DNA of 64,000 bases from Plasmodium malariae (lineage: Eukaryota > Apicomplexa > Aconoidasida > Haemosporida > Plasmodiidae), in contig NC_041782.1 of NCBI RefSeq assembly GCF_900090045.1, positions 2,385,001 to 2,449,000 on the forward strand, read 5' to 3'. The position numbers and the translations under genes were made by a program. Below are positions 14,401 through 26,224 of the stretch, piece by piece (the first letter of the stretch is position 1; each line of letters opens with the position of its first letter). The notes below the pieces were generated by a model. It was given only the letters and a program-made list of their open reading frames with translations. It did no database searches and had not been told where the DNA came from.

Positions 14401-16554
14401 TGAATAGAATATTTATATTTTTAGATAAATAATATTAAAAATACTACAATATATGTTAATGTTATTAAAGGATATAAACAAATATATTAAAATGTAGTAG
14501 TTCAGAAAGTTCTTGTACCAATGACACGCTATCATCGAATGAGTATTTGACATAAATTATGTGTCATTGATATTCTACAGGTTCACTTAGTTCATTAGTA
14601 TATTTTAAGCTGTTCATGTGTTAGAACCTAGCCATATGATTTTTATTACTATTATATTCATTTTTAACGTTTTCCATTTATGTACAAAAAATATTTCCTT
14701 TTTATATAACACGTACATTTATATGGATATTATATAATAAATAATATTTTTCACCATATATAAGCATATTATATATATTAATTTAAAAATAAAAATTTAT
14801 TAAAATTAAAGCGAATATAAAATGTGTTAAAAATATAAAAAAGGGGGGATTTTCGGGAATTTTACCTTTGTTGAACAACAAAAGAATAGATTCATTTAAG
14901 TTACGGTTGAAACCAAGTAATACAATAAATTCGATAAAAATTGCTTATTTAAATGAACGCATTATTTATTAATATGTTAGAATATACGATTTTCATAAAC
15001 ATAAAATAATGTTATGGAAATTGTAATTTAATATTATATTTATCTTCTTTTATATGTATGTATTAAGTATTAATAATATTATTAAATAAACATAAAAATG
15101 ATATAATTAGAAAAGTATTTAAACACTATTGTTATATTATAAACAATAAAGACATGTGACATATATATAAGGGAAAAATTAAATATTTTCCTGTAAATTA
15201 ATATATTTATATATGGTCTCTTTATTTCCAGAATGTAAATAATCTAGATGAATAACTAATTGTTTTCTAAAATAAATAGATCAAAAAATACTTAGGATCA
15301 ATAAATGTTTCTAAAAATAACAATATTTATAAGTAAATATTTAGCAGTATTTTATTATATAGTGCACATATTTTTCATAATATATTTTACAATTTTTGTG
15401 TATAGATTATTATAAATTTTTATAATGGATAAAATTACATTATATACATAAGCATTAGGTGAGAGAAAAAATGTGAGGTGTTCAAAATGTTCGAAAAAAT
15501 AGAACCTAAGAGTCTTCATAAAAGCTATAATGAAACTAATATACATATTAAAATATCAAATTATGTTAATTTTAATATATGTAATTTTTTTTTCCTTGTT
15601 TTTGTAAATTATAAATAGTATTTTGGTTTCATCTATTTTTTTTTTAAGTTTTAATTATTAACTGGAAAGTTAGTAATTTTCAAGGAGATTAATAATATAA
15701 AGTTAAAGTTCTTTTGACTAGAATATTTTTTATAAATCTTTTTTATAATTAAATTTCTAATGGTTACAGTATGTGAGAGATATATATGGGAATAATATAT
15801 TTATACTCATTTATTCGAGTCACCATGTAAAATATGTTTCTGGGATTATGTATTTTCAAAAGAATATATAAAAAGTAATTTATTCTTTCTAATATTATGA
15901 ATTGAATAATCACTAAGTAATATATCTTAGTTGAATATATTTTTATTATTTCACAATTTAAGTATATTATGTCATATATATATAATTAGTAAATTTGCTT
16001 TAATTGATATATTTTTAAATTAATGAAATTTAAAGTAACAATTATATATCTGCTTTACCTTTGAAATTTTTTTTTTTTTTTTTAATATTTTTATATTTCT
16101 TTGGAATATATATATTAAAAAAGAAATTTAAAAATCTATGTATATGAATGTAAAAAAATTTCTTTTATATGGAAGGTATAACTTAAACGTAATTAAAAAT
16201 TGTGATTTTCAAATATTAAGGTGCAAAAATAAAAAATCACACCTTGTTTGCTCTTAGAATATATATATCTACATAGATTAAGTAGTTCCATAAATTTCTA
16301 TCCTAAAAAGGAATTATATACTATAAAAAAGTATATTTACTTGAGGAGGAATTAATACATTTGTTCTAATTAATATAATTAATATGCTTTTTTTCTTATA
16401 TTATTATGATTATTATATTATTATAATAATTGATATTTTATTAATAAAAATCAACGTTTTCAAAATAAAAATTTATATAATCAGAATTATTAATTGTTTA
16501 TAATTTTTAAAAGTATTAATTATTTTCTTAATATATAGAGGAATATATTATATT

Positions 16555-16601
16555 TATGTTCTCTACATTCTACATAGAGTATAAACTCAATATTTATATA
16601 T
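16555..16601 (+). promoter_or_regulatory. Conserved upstream block of fam-l/fam-m-like genes, copy 1
   Basis: A pyrimidine-rich block (TTCTCTACATTCTACATAG, then ATAAACTCAATATTTATA) lies about 430 bp upstream of the start at 16983. Similar blocks sit 340-430 bp upstream of every other fam-l/fam-m-like gene in the window and of the pseudogene at 60049. Position and recurrence suggest a promoter or 5' UTR element, but shared ancestry of the duplicated genes alone could explain it. Confidence 0.4.
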
Positions 16602-16982
16602 AATAAGTATTCGAATATTATTTTCATAATTTATTCTGAAAAAAGTTAATAAAAGTATTATATCATTATAACACTACGCTGAATATTTAAATTATATATT
16701 TTAAATATATATGTATTAAATGGAATTATATAATTTCAAGGAAAGTTATTTTTTTTTTTTAAATAAAATTAAGATAAATATTACATAATGCATGTTAAAA
16801 ATTAATTTTGATTATAAAACATGTAAAGTACATTATAGTTATGTATATTTTATTATATATTTATAAAGAAATAATAAAATTGTTTTTATTATTTTAAATA
16901 TTTCGTTTTATCATTAGAAGTATAATCTATTATTATTAACTTCTTCTTTATTTATTATATTATAATATTAAATATCTGTATC

Positions 16983-17964
16983 ATGGAACAAAAAACAAAG
17001 ACCCTCTTACTTATTAATATTGTTGAGATTGTCCTATTATCTTGGGTGCTTCATTTTAACAGTGATGTTGTATGAAAATATTATTTAAGGATATTTGATA
17101 TCATAACATTTTTTCGTTTTTTCCTGTATTAATACCTTTTTTTTACCTCTGTATTGTTTATACTATTAAATAAAAAATATTTACATTTTTTTTTAGGTCA
17201 TGTTTGACATGCCATTGAATAAGTATTGCAATTGTGCGAAGGAATTTGAAGCAAGAAATTATCGATTACTAGGATATAAGTATAATATCGATTCAAAGGA
17301 TATATTTACAAAAGAACAAATGCCAAATATTGGTTTGACCAATAAAAAAGATATATGTAACAGTGAGGAAGGGTTGCAAAGCAAAGTAAATAAATCAAAT
17401 GGATGTTCATCAACTATAACAAGAAGTCGTAAAAAAGATATGAATAAAAAATCTTGTACAATTGAAACCAAAAAATATTCCCATTTGGAAAAAAAAATAT
17501 TCAAGGAACTCGATTATGAGAATTTTCTTAAAAAAAACAGAACAATTACTGATAAGATGTACAAAAAAATAATGCTTAAAAAATACAGATTACGTTTTAC
17601 TTTACCTTTATTATTTTTTTCACTGTTTTTAATAATACTCTTAGTAGATTTATCATGGGGTTTGATTAATGAGAATGGGGGGGGGTTATGGACTGCATTA
17701 GGGGTTTGGACCCACTTAGAAACCTTGGCTGATGGTTCTCTGAAAAAGTTTTTAGGATCATTGAAAAGTTTCAAGGAGTTTTGGGAACCTGCTTTTAAGG
17801 AAACATCAAAGGCTGTTAATGAAAAACTCGTATTATGGCATTTATTTGGTATTTTAATATATTTCATACCGTTCGTTATATTGGGTTTCACATTAATACT
17901 GGGGGTTATTTATTATCATAAAAAAGTTAAAAAATATGAAAAAATTAAGTTCAGAAAAAGGTAA
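16983..17964 (+). CDS. fam-l-like Plasmodium exported protein, two exons
   Basis: Exon 1 is 16983-17069 (87 nt, start MEQKTKTLLL, hydrophobic core VEIVLLSWVL), a signal peptide or anchor. The intron 17070-17196 has donor GTATGA and a T-rich acceptor TTTTTTTTAG, phase 0. Exon 2 is 17197-17964, for 284 residues in all. After the signal come RNYRLLG at about residues 49-55, which is PEXEL-like but has Y instead of E/D/Q at position 5 of RxLxE. A charged region with KYSHLEKKIFKELDYENFL follows, then hydrophobic segments at about 163-183 and 243-269, and a basic tail KKVKKYEKIKFRKR. This is the fam-l/fam-m architecture; the fam-l label is tentative. Such proteins are thought to be exported or surface-exposed, with a predicted RH5-like fold reported for the families. 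A run of nine G (17677-17685) inside the coding sequence is unusual. Confidence 0.85.
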
Positions 17965-18026
17965 AATGAATAGTAAGAGATATTATTCTTTCTAAAAGGA
18001 AATATCTAATAAGAACTAATATATAT

Positions 18027-18054
18027 TATCTTTAGTGATATTCTTAATAAATAT
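18027..18054 (+). promoter_or_regulatory. Conserved 3' flank element after the fam-l-like gene
   Basis: The motif ATTATCTTTAGTGATATTC followed by TTAATAAATA begins about 62 nt after the stop codon. Close variants occur at 22406-22434 and 60978-61010 and a partial one near 42659. It may be part of the 3' UTR or the cleavage/polyadenylation region. Confidence 0.35.
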
Positions 18055-21000
18055 TCTCAAAACAGTATAAATTTTATAAGTAAATTTACATAAATATACC
18101 CATTCATATATTCAACTGTAAAAGAATATGTCTTAATTTTTTTGTGAATATAAATATTTTAAGTTTTTTAAATGTGTTCATTAATATGTTATCTCTGTTT
18201 AATGTCGCATTTTCGATTTTTTTATATATTTTTTTATAAGTAGGTTTTTATGAGAAATAAAATTTTCTGAGTTAAAATTAATATATAATAGGATAATTTA
18301 CATTCTTATATTGAAATAGTATTTTAATTTATAAATATAATATGTGGTACTTCGTATTTTTCTACAACTGAAGTCTAAAATTATTATTTATGAAAGTAAT
18401 TATTAAAATGTATTATTAGATTTATATTAACTATAAATATGTCCTATTTTATAATTTATGTAAGAATGTGAATTTGTTTTGTTGCATTTACATATACATA
18501 TTTGTAATTAGTAAAAGTATAATATATATTGTATAAAATATGCTTTATGAAATATGTTTTATAGAATATATTTTTTGTTAATCCCTTTTTGAAAAAGGTA
18601 TAGATGTTTGGGGATGGTTTAAAAGAAAAAAAAAATGTATATAATTAAATAATATATATATTAAATATTGATTATTTTTAATAGTTTTTTAAATTAAAAT
18701 TATAGATGTTTAAAATTAAAGGAAGAGCTAAAAGAATGTAATTTATTATTAGTGTATTTTGGTGCTATATTAAAGATAATTTTGGAAATTCTACATAAAT
18801 ATATATTATATTGAATATATATAGACTATATAATTTGTTAATTTTTTTTTTATTACAAAACAATAAAAGAAACTAGTTTAAGTTAATTACAGATAAATGT
18901 ATTATATTATGGAATTGCTTTGTTTTGTTTTTAATGATTATATATCTCTTAATGTGTTTTATATGTCTATGAAAATAAAAATTGTCTTTATCTGTAATGA
19001 ATCTAATTTTATTTCCTTCTGAAATAATAGGTTAAAATGTATATAAATATTTTTATATATATTCTATTTTTTAAGATTGTCTATAATTATGTACTGTGTA
19101 AAAGTTTGAAAACATATTAAATATATATGAAAATATAAATAGTTTATAGAAACAATTAATAACATCTTCAAAAAAATTACAATTTATTAAACACAATAAA
19201 AAAGAAAAAACAATTATATTTTTATAGATAATTTATTAATAAAATGGTTATTATTTGTTAGATAATTTTTAACAATTTGTATGTAAAAAATTATATATTT
19301 TTCGCTTTGTTTCATTCAATATATCTAATACAGAAATTTGTTTATGGAATGGTTTTTCGAATATTTTTATTTGTTAAAATTGATTTTATATAGATATAAA
19401 TGAACAAAAAAACATAATGTTTATATATTTTTTAGTTATTACACTTAAATACCCATTTAAAAAATTTTTTTATATAAATATAATGTCTCATTCATAATTA
19501 TTTCTTTGTAAAAAGCATACTCAAGTTAAAGGGAATATGATATTATGATGTACAAGCAGATGTTCCTAGGAAGGTGAAAATATATCTAATAAACATTTTA
19601 ATTAAAAGATCAATTATTTTTGTATTTTTTGTTAATTCTACAGATTAATATAATATATTTAAATATTTTATTTCATTTAAAAAAAATATATAACCATTTA
19701 TATACGTAACAGTTCTATTATAGCAATAGGTATTTTATTTTTTGTTTTTTTATTATATTATTGTAACTTCTGAATATATATAGTTAAAAAAAAAATAATA
19801 AAAAATTTAGTATATGATTATAAATAATTTTCATTAAAATTATGTAATACCACTTGAACGCAAGGATTACAACTTTTAAAAATTATGGTACGAATATAAA
19901 ACAGAAGTCTTAATTTGACTTTAAAATAGATACTAAATCATATATTAGGTAGAATAAAATAAATTTAATTTTTTAAATATATTATACGCTAAAAAAATGA
20001 TATATTAATTCAAGGAGTAATTGGATCATATGTTATAATTTAAGAAACATATAATTATATTTTTTTTCATTGATTTTTTTTTATTATTATATTGTTATAA
20101 TAATTGATATTTTTTTTAATAATAAGTCGTGAAATATAATGTTTATAATATTTAATTGTTATTAGGATAATATCTATAAAATTTGTAATTAATATTTTAA
20201 TAATAGATAAACCTACTAAATATGTATTCTATATGTTGTATATTTTATGGGAACTCAATATTTCAAAATAATATGGAATAAATTTTTTTTCCCTTAGTTT
20301 ATTAAGAAAAGGATTTGTAAAAATACTATTTAATTAGTACACTCTATGAAATAATTTAATAATATACCTAGTATAATTAGGAATAAATTTAAATTATTTC
20401 ATTTTAATTAAAGTGTATTTTTTAAAAATATTAAAATAAAAACTTTATTATACATTTATAAATATATTTTTCTTTATATATATTACAAAATTTATTACAT
20501 CAATGAACGTTTCATTAATTATTTACGAAGAAATAATAATTTTTTTGTTTTAATATAAAGTATTATTATAATTCGTTAAAATATGTTATTACATGAAAAA
20601 ATTACGTATAAGCGTATATGTAAGGAATAATTCTCTTGTAATTTTACGATTTTCTTTTTTTCTAATTGAATTACAATATTCAAAATATAAATTAATAAGG
20701 AAAAAAAAAAAAAAAAAATGGATAAATTTAAAAATATTTTATTTACAATTAAACATTGACTTAATTATAAAAATTATAATTTACAAAAATAAATGCATAA
20801 TCATAAGAAATTATTTCTTGGATTTCTTTATGAATATATTTGCTCGTAAATTAGATATTACATTATAAATTATATTTTTTTAATTATATTTATAATATCA
20901 AAAAAACTGCTTATGAATAAGAGGAAACTAAACTATGGATTATAATTAACACAACACAAAATATTTTCTTTATTTGTTATTTTACGCTTTAATAATTAAT

Positions 21001-21124
21001 ATTTATTAAGAATAAAATATAGTTGTTCTAAAATATGATGCTTGAAAAATTAGTATTAAAAACAGTATAAATTCCTTAGTACCTTAGTAAGTGTTTTAAT
21101 ATAAAGAGGATGGTATTATATATA

Positions 21125-21173
21125 TATATTCTATACATTCTCTATTGCTTATAAACTAAATATTTCCATATAA
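21125..21173 (+). promoter_or_regulatory. Conserved upstream block of fam-l/fam-m-like genes
   Basis: The block ATATATTCTATACATTCTCT, then GCTTATAAACTAAATATTT, lies about 340 bp upstream of the start at 21465 and matches the blocks at 16555, 38302, 41228 and 59625. Confidence 0.4.
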
Positions 21174-21464
21174 TAAAAAATATTTAATACTGCATAAATA
21201 AAAAGTTAAATTATATATATTGTATATTTATGAATGAATTCAAATTCTTTTATTTTAATGATACAATTTGTTTTTATATAACTTTTAGATAAAAAATATA
21301 TAATACATTATAATATATCTTTTTATATGTAGTTGTTTAATTTTACATTATAGTTGTATATATTTGATTAATATCTTACTAAAAAGCAAAAGTTATTAAT
21401 AAAAAAAATATTATGTTATTATTTATTCATTAGTTTGTATTTTATAATATTATAGATATATAAT

Positions 21465-22346
21465 ATGGAACTAAAAATTAATCCAATCTTATTTATTATA
21501 ATAACTACTTTTACTTTTTTAAAGAGTATTTTCTCTTTTAACCATGGTGGAGTATGATAATATTAGTTATGTTATTGTATTATACATAATTTCCGTGTTT
21601 TTGTTTTATTAATACAGTTTTTTACAATTCAAATATTTGTTCATTTGAATAATAATCTCTTTTTTTAGTTAACTTTTAACAAATTTGTAGGTGAGAATTT
21701 TATGCAGTGTAGAATATTAGACAAAAGAAATTATCGATTACTAGCAAAATGTAAAAAGGATAAAGATTCAAATAACATATATTTAAACGAATTTTTTCCA
21801 AATAATGATAAAAAAGAAAATAAATATATAACTAATAATAAAAAATGGAATAAAGAAAAAAACACAAAATCCAACAAAAGTTTATTAAATAAAGCTCAGT
21901 ACTATACAGAAGTTATAGATTACAATAATGGAATATTTGATGGAAAACATTTTCATTTTGAAAAAAAATTAATAAGAAAAAAAGTTTATGATGCTTTTCT
22001 AGAAAAAAAGAGGAGAATTAGAGATATATCTTTAAAAAAAATAAAATTTAAAAGTTACAGATTTGGAACTACCATATTTTTACTTTTTTTATTTCTGGGA
22101 ATAGGTTTACCCATATTACAAGGATTAAAGCTATTAGAAAAAGCAGGAGAAGCGATTAAAGATTTATCAATTATAAGTAATGTGTGGAAATTTATAGAAG
22201 GATGTTTAGGTACAGCAAAAGAACATTTTTTTTTAATAGCATTTAGCACAATTATCATTATATTAGTTGTTATACTTGTAATACTAATTCCTAAAATTTT
22301 AAGAAATAATGAAAAATATAACAGAATTAAGGCGATGTATGAGTAA
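21465..22346 (+). CDS. fam-m-like Plasmodium exported protein, two exons
   Basis: Exon 1 is 21465-21551 (87 nt, MELKINPILFIIITTFTFL, a hydrophobic signal). The intron 21552-21668 has donor GTATGATAAT and acceptor TTTTTTAG, phase 0. Exon 2 is 21669-22346 and opens LTFNKFVGENFMQCRIL, giving 254 residues in total. RNYRLLAK at about residues 49-56 is the PEXEL-like site but has K at position 5. Next come AQYYTEVIDYNNGIFDGKHF and HFEKKLIRKKVYDAFLEKKR, a first hydrophobic segment at about 162-180, a second at about 216-238, and the tail RNNEKYNRIKAMYE. The YTEVIDYNNG/HFHFEKK signature separates it from the KYSHLEKK group and is shared with the pseudogenes at 1-420 and 60049-60932. I tentatively equate it with fam-m. 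Likely exported or surface-located by family; function unknown. Confidence 0.85.
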
Positions 22347-25062
22347 AGTGCGTAACAAGAAACATGTTTTTTTATATAACTTATTTATATGAAACGTTAT
22401 ATGTAATATCTTTAGTTTACATACTTAATAAACATACACATTGTTTATATAATTTTATTAATGTACATGGATTTATAACGTAATACTTAAAATTAAAACT
22501 CATAAATTATATTCTTTGTCTGTTGGTAAATTTGAATGAATTATTGATTGTCATTTTTTATTATAAATTATTGTTGAATCAAAATATAATAATATCATGT
22601 AATATATGTATTTCTGTATATAATTAGATTGTTATAAGAAACATATATATGTGAGTTAAAATTAATATATAATATTAATGAAGAAGTGTTAGAATTTCCG
22701 TTTTAAACGAAAAGTAATTTTATTGTATTTTATATTCTTGAAGAATAATATAATTATCTGTAGACATGCTTAAGAAATTATGTGATGAACATTACATTTA
22801 AAATGAATATTTTTTTTTTGTATTTAATGTAAAGTAATGTACATATTATGTCACAATGATTTATATATATTTTACTCCAATATAAACATAATATTTGTTA
22901 TATAAATAACTTTTCTTAGAAATATGGCATAACATATAAGCTGTTATTAATAATTTTTGTAAGAAGTTTGATTTTGTTCCTTTAACGGTGTACGTAGGGA
23001 ATTAGAATTGGATAATAAAATAATGTTCTTATAAAATATTATTTCTTTGGTAATTAGGATCAATATTTTAATTTTATTCATGTTACTATTTTATTTTATT
23101 TAATATGATTATGTATTTTATAAGTATATAATTAAATTATAAATAGAAAAAAATAAACTTCATTATTTTAAGAAAATGAAATATATTTTTATTCTTATAT
23201 TAAAAAAGAATATATGTTTTAAGAAAAAAGATTTTAATCTTTGACAAAATTTTTATTTTTTTAAATCCTATATTTTTATTATTTAAATGAAAGCAATTCT
23301 TTTGTTATTGAAATTATATTTTTATAAAAAATAAATTATTGAAAATATGTTGAATTTGTAAGTGATCTGCGTAAATAGTTTATATAGATTAATTATGTTA
23401 AAAACATTGCAAGATGCCATTACATAAATTAATTAGGAACAAAATGTTACAATAATATTTTTATAATTTTATTAGTTATGTACATAATGATGTACAAAAT
23501 GTATATATATATATAATATATATAATATATGTAGTAAAATTAAAATCTATGATTAAATAAATGTTATAAACTATTTAGTATTTTTATATTTATTATAATC
23601 TGGAAGCGTCTGCTGAACTCTTTTTTCCGAATTAAATTTATGTTTACTATAAAACTATCATTATGAAACATAAAATTAATTATCAGATTATTTCAAACAT
23701 ATTTTCGTTTATCCTTTTAATACGAACATGCTAATGTTTAAATAACGTGAAATAATTTCAACGAAAAATATTTTTGTTTTATTATTTTAAATGTGATATT
23801 ATGAGTAATCTGATCATTTCCATATCTAAATTAGTAACAAAATTACAGATATATGGTAAAATACAAGATACGACATAGTTATGCTGAATAATTAATATTA
23901 ATTCCTATTCTGAAATTTATAATTTGGTTATTAGAAATGCATCTGAAGTTTTTACATGCAGCAAAAAAAGAGTCTGATTTTTTTAAATGTAATATGTATA
24001 ATAATGTATATATGAGTTCCATGGAGTTCAAAATAGTGGAATTCTATTAGAAACCTGAATAAAAAATGAATTTCTTTTGAACTATTCTAATTATTTAGGT
24101 ATTATAATGTTACTTGCTATTACTTTTATGAAAATAACTGTTGTATATTTTTCTAGGTATATAGCAAATAAAAATGCAATATAGAAATGTATATAAGATT
24201 TGTTATTTTATAATATACATTAGATAAAATTTTATAATTATGTAATAAGTTTATATATTTTTTTTATTTATCATAAGAAGATTTTCTTACTACTTCGGAT
24301 GTTATATGTATAAAATTATTAGAGGAGAAAAAGACAAATAATTATAGTGCATTAGAAGAACATATATATGAATTATAAACTAAATATTAAGAATTTTACT
24401 ATATAAATTCGCATTGAGCGGAATATATGCCACTTAGCTACATATATAAATAACCTTTTTACAATGTTACATATAATATATACCATACAAAAACAAAAAT
24501 ACTAAACTTTTCGCATATTATTTTAAATTTTTAATTCTGTTTATCGGCAGGCATATAAATGATTATAAACCTTTAAAGTTATAAATAATATATATATATT
24601 CTTTTGAATTTTTGAATAATGTTTTTATTTTATAAATTTTATTTTTTAATTTGGATAATAATATTACTGGTGTTTTTTTTAAAGCTTCTGTTTCATCTCT
24701 TCTTATTTTAATACAAATTTAATAAACAGTTCTATATATTAATGTGTAATAAAATCATTATTTATTTTACAATCTTGTGCTATATATTTATGTTTTAAAA
24801 TTATGTGTTTTTCATTCTAAAGAAAAATTCATATATAAGTGGACCTTTTTCTACTGACTCAAACAGTAGTACTGTATTTATTTTAACCCTTTGTTTGAAT
24901 AATTGCTGTGTTATTTTTTTTAATTTTTATGCGCTTGTATACATTTCTAATTTTTTTTATATCATTTATTAAGAAATATCCTCTTATATGTAACTTTTGC
25001 ACCACTGAGTATTAGATTTTGTATTGAAAATAATATAAACTGTAATTTTTGTATTAAGGATC
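22347..25062. other. Intergenic 2.7 kb; alignable to 421-3045
   Basis: No gene is seen. The conserved 3' element is at 22406-22434. Blocks near 24040-24130 and 24290-24310 match copy 1 at 2090-2170 and 2325-2360. A short imperfect TA repeat is at about 23502-23530. Confidence 0.55.
22406..22434 (+). promoter_or_regulatory. Conserved 3' flank element after the fam-m-like gene
   Basis: AATATCTTTAGTTTACATAC followed by TTAATAAACA, about 60 nt after the stop; a variant of the element at 18027 and 60978. Confidence 0.35.
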
Positions 25063-26224
25063 TCATTGTGGTTGATACCCTATACTATGAGAACTTCCTT
25101 TAAATTTTCCATGTACTTCTTTATATATATTTTGTAAGGATTCTCTTTTTTCTTTAAGGTCAACTATTTTTTTCGTAACTAAGCTATTACATAAGCATGA
25201 TTTTAATAAAGTAAACTATATGAAAAAAAACATGTATATATACCTAAATATATTAATGTTTTGTGCCTGTAAATTTTTGTGAAAATGTGAATACTCATTG
25301 TATTAGAATATTTACGTTATTAACTATAATTTTCTTTTAACTTTATATAAAAAAAATAAAGAGAATGATGCTAGTAATACGATTGCTCTGGATAATCTGA
25401 CAGCAAATATATATTTTACTTGCGTAGGTGATAAATATGTGGTAAACCAGTACAAGGAGCTACCATGTGAATTTTATTATCAAATGCTTTTTTACAATTG
25501 ATTAAATCCACGCAAAAAGCATTTTAACTACATTTTTGATGTTTTTCACAATTATTCTTGTAAAGGTTATAACATTTCTTAATATTACCACAAATTATAT
25601 CACCAGAATCATGTTTTTTATCATTAAATTTGCTAAAATCATCATAATAACCGTATATTTATTCAAGATTTGTTAAAGATTCAGTATCAATTTTTTTTAT
25701 TTCTTATATGCATATATTATCTTATTTAGACTAAACATCTCTAAAGGAGTTAAACCAAATGTAACTATTATTCTTTTTATTTTTTTTTTCTGAATTTATC
25801 AGGTAATTCAATTATTTACGACATTTGAGATAATCAGAATAATATTTATCCTTAATTTCAATTCAATATCTACCAATCTGTTGACATAATGTAATAAAAT
25901 TAGTATTAGAAATATTTAAAGAATTATATTTAGTATTAGAACAATATTGTCCAGGACTTATACTACCACTCTTAGTATTTTAACAACCCCCCTCATATTC
26001 AATTTTATACTGAAGATATAATTGCACGGAATTATTCTAATAATAAAAAAAATAAAATAAAATATATTACTACTAATAATAATATATATTCGTAAAATTT
26101 TATTATGATGAATAAAAATATATATTTCATTTATGTAACAACAAATTAATGAAATATTATGATAAATATAAATACTATAACAAAAAAATAAATCTTACAC
26201 TTCCCCCTAAAATGTTCGCGCCAT
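25063..26224 (-). pseudogene. PIR pseudogene, three-exon structure still visible
   Basis: All three exons of the PIR gene at 3046-4225 can be followed on the minus strand. Exon 1 starts at 26224 (MARTF) and meets a stop at its sixth codon. Exon 2 starts near 26033 (NNSVQLYLQYKIEYE) and keeps CQQIGRY and YLKCRK, but has at least three in-frame stops and frameshifts. Exon 3 (from about 25219) still reads FTLLKSWL-like sequence as FTLLKSC, then KEKRESLQN and IGYQPQ with a stop at 25065-25063. Exon 3 is open, so decay is concentrated in exons 1 and 2. Offset from the intact copy is 21,999 bp at the start codon. The stops rule out a normal PIR product; a short downstream product is conceivable but nothing supports it. 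Confidence 0.85.

Larger units (their letters stand above)
10748..16982. other. Intergenic 6.2 kb; alignable to 32723-38676
   Basis: No gene is seen. It is the divergent upstream region shared by STP1 (-) and the fam-l-like gene (+). Corresponding blocks in copy 2 include 11289-11380 with 33267-33350 (TAGTATG followed by a T tract, then AATTTTGTTAAT), the TA run at 11475-11494 with 33467-33493, 13700-13740 with 35675-35700 (TCTTAGAT..CC), and 15340-15390 with 37280-37330 (GTAAATATTTAG, then ATAGTGCA). A conserved promoter-proximal block lies at 16555-16601. Confidence 0.6.
1..17964. repeat. Diverged tandem segmental duplication, copy 1
   Basis: Ordered unit: fam-m-like (dead, +), PIR (live, -), STP1 (live, -), fam-l-like (+). 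Corresponding points in copy 2 lie 21.7-22.0 kb further on: end of fam-m-like gene 420/22346, PIR start 4225/26224, STP1 stop 8186/30184, STP1 start 10747/32722, fam-l-like start 16983/38677. The left edge is outside the window. Confidence 0.75.
17965..21464. other. Intergenic 3.5 kb between two fam-l/fam-m-like genes
   Basis: No gene is seen. The first 100 bp hold the conserved 3' element at 18027-18054. Near 20080-20130 is a TTATAATAATTGATATTTT block that recurs near 16400-16440 and, changed, near 41095-41115, so it belongs to the 5' flank of these genes. The open frame at 20593-20868 is low-complexity K/I/N coding by chance and is not called. The corresponding interval in copy 2 (39646-41652) is 1.5 kb shorter. 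Confidence 0.5.

Noticed and set aside
17259..17891. Two minus-strand frames of 81 and 125 residues
   Set aside because: Antisense to exon 2 of the fam-l-like gene at 16983; no splice structure or family match.
20593..20868. 91-residue plus-strand frame
   Set aside because: Dominated by a K run and I/N/Y codons from AT-rich sequence; no signal or partner exon.
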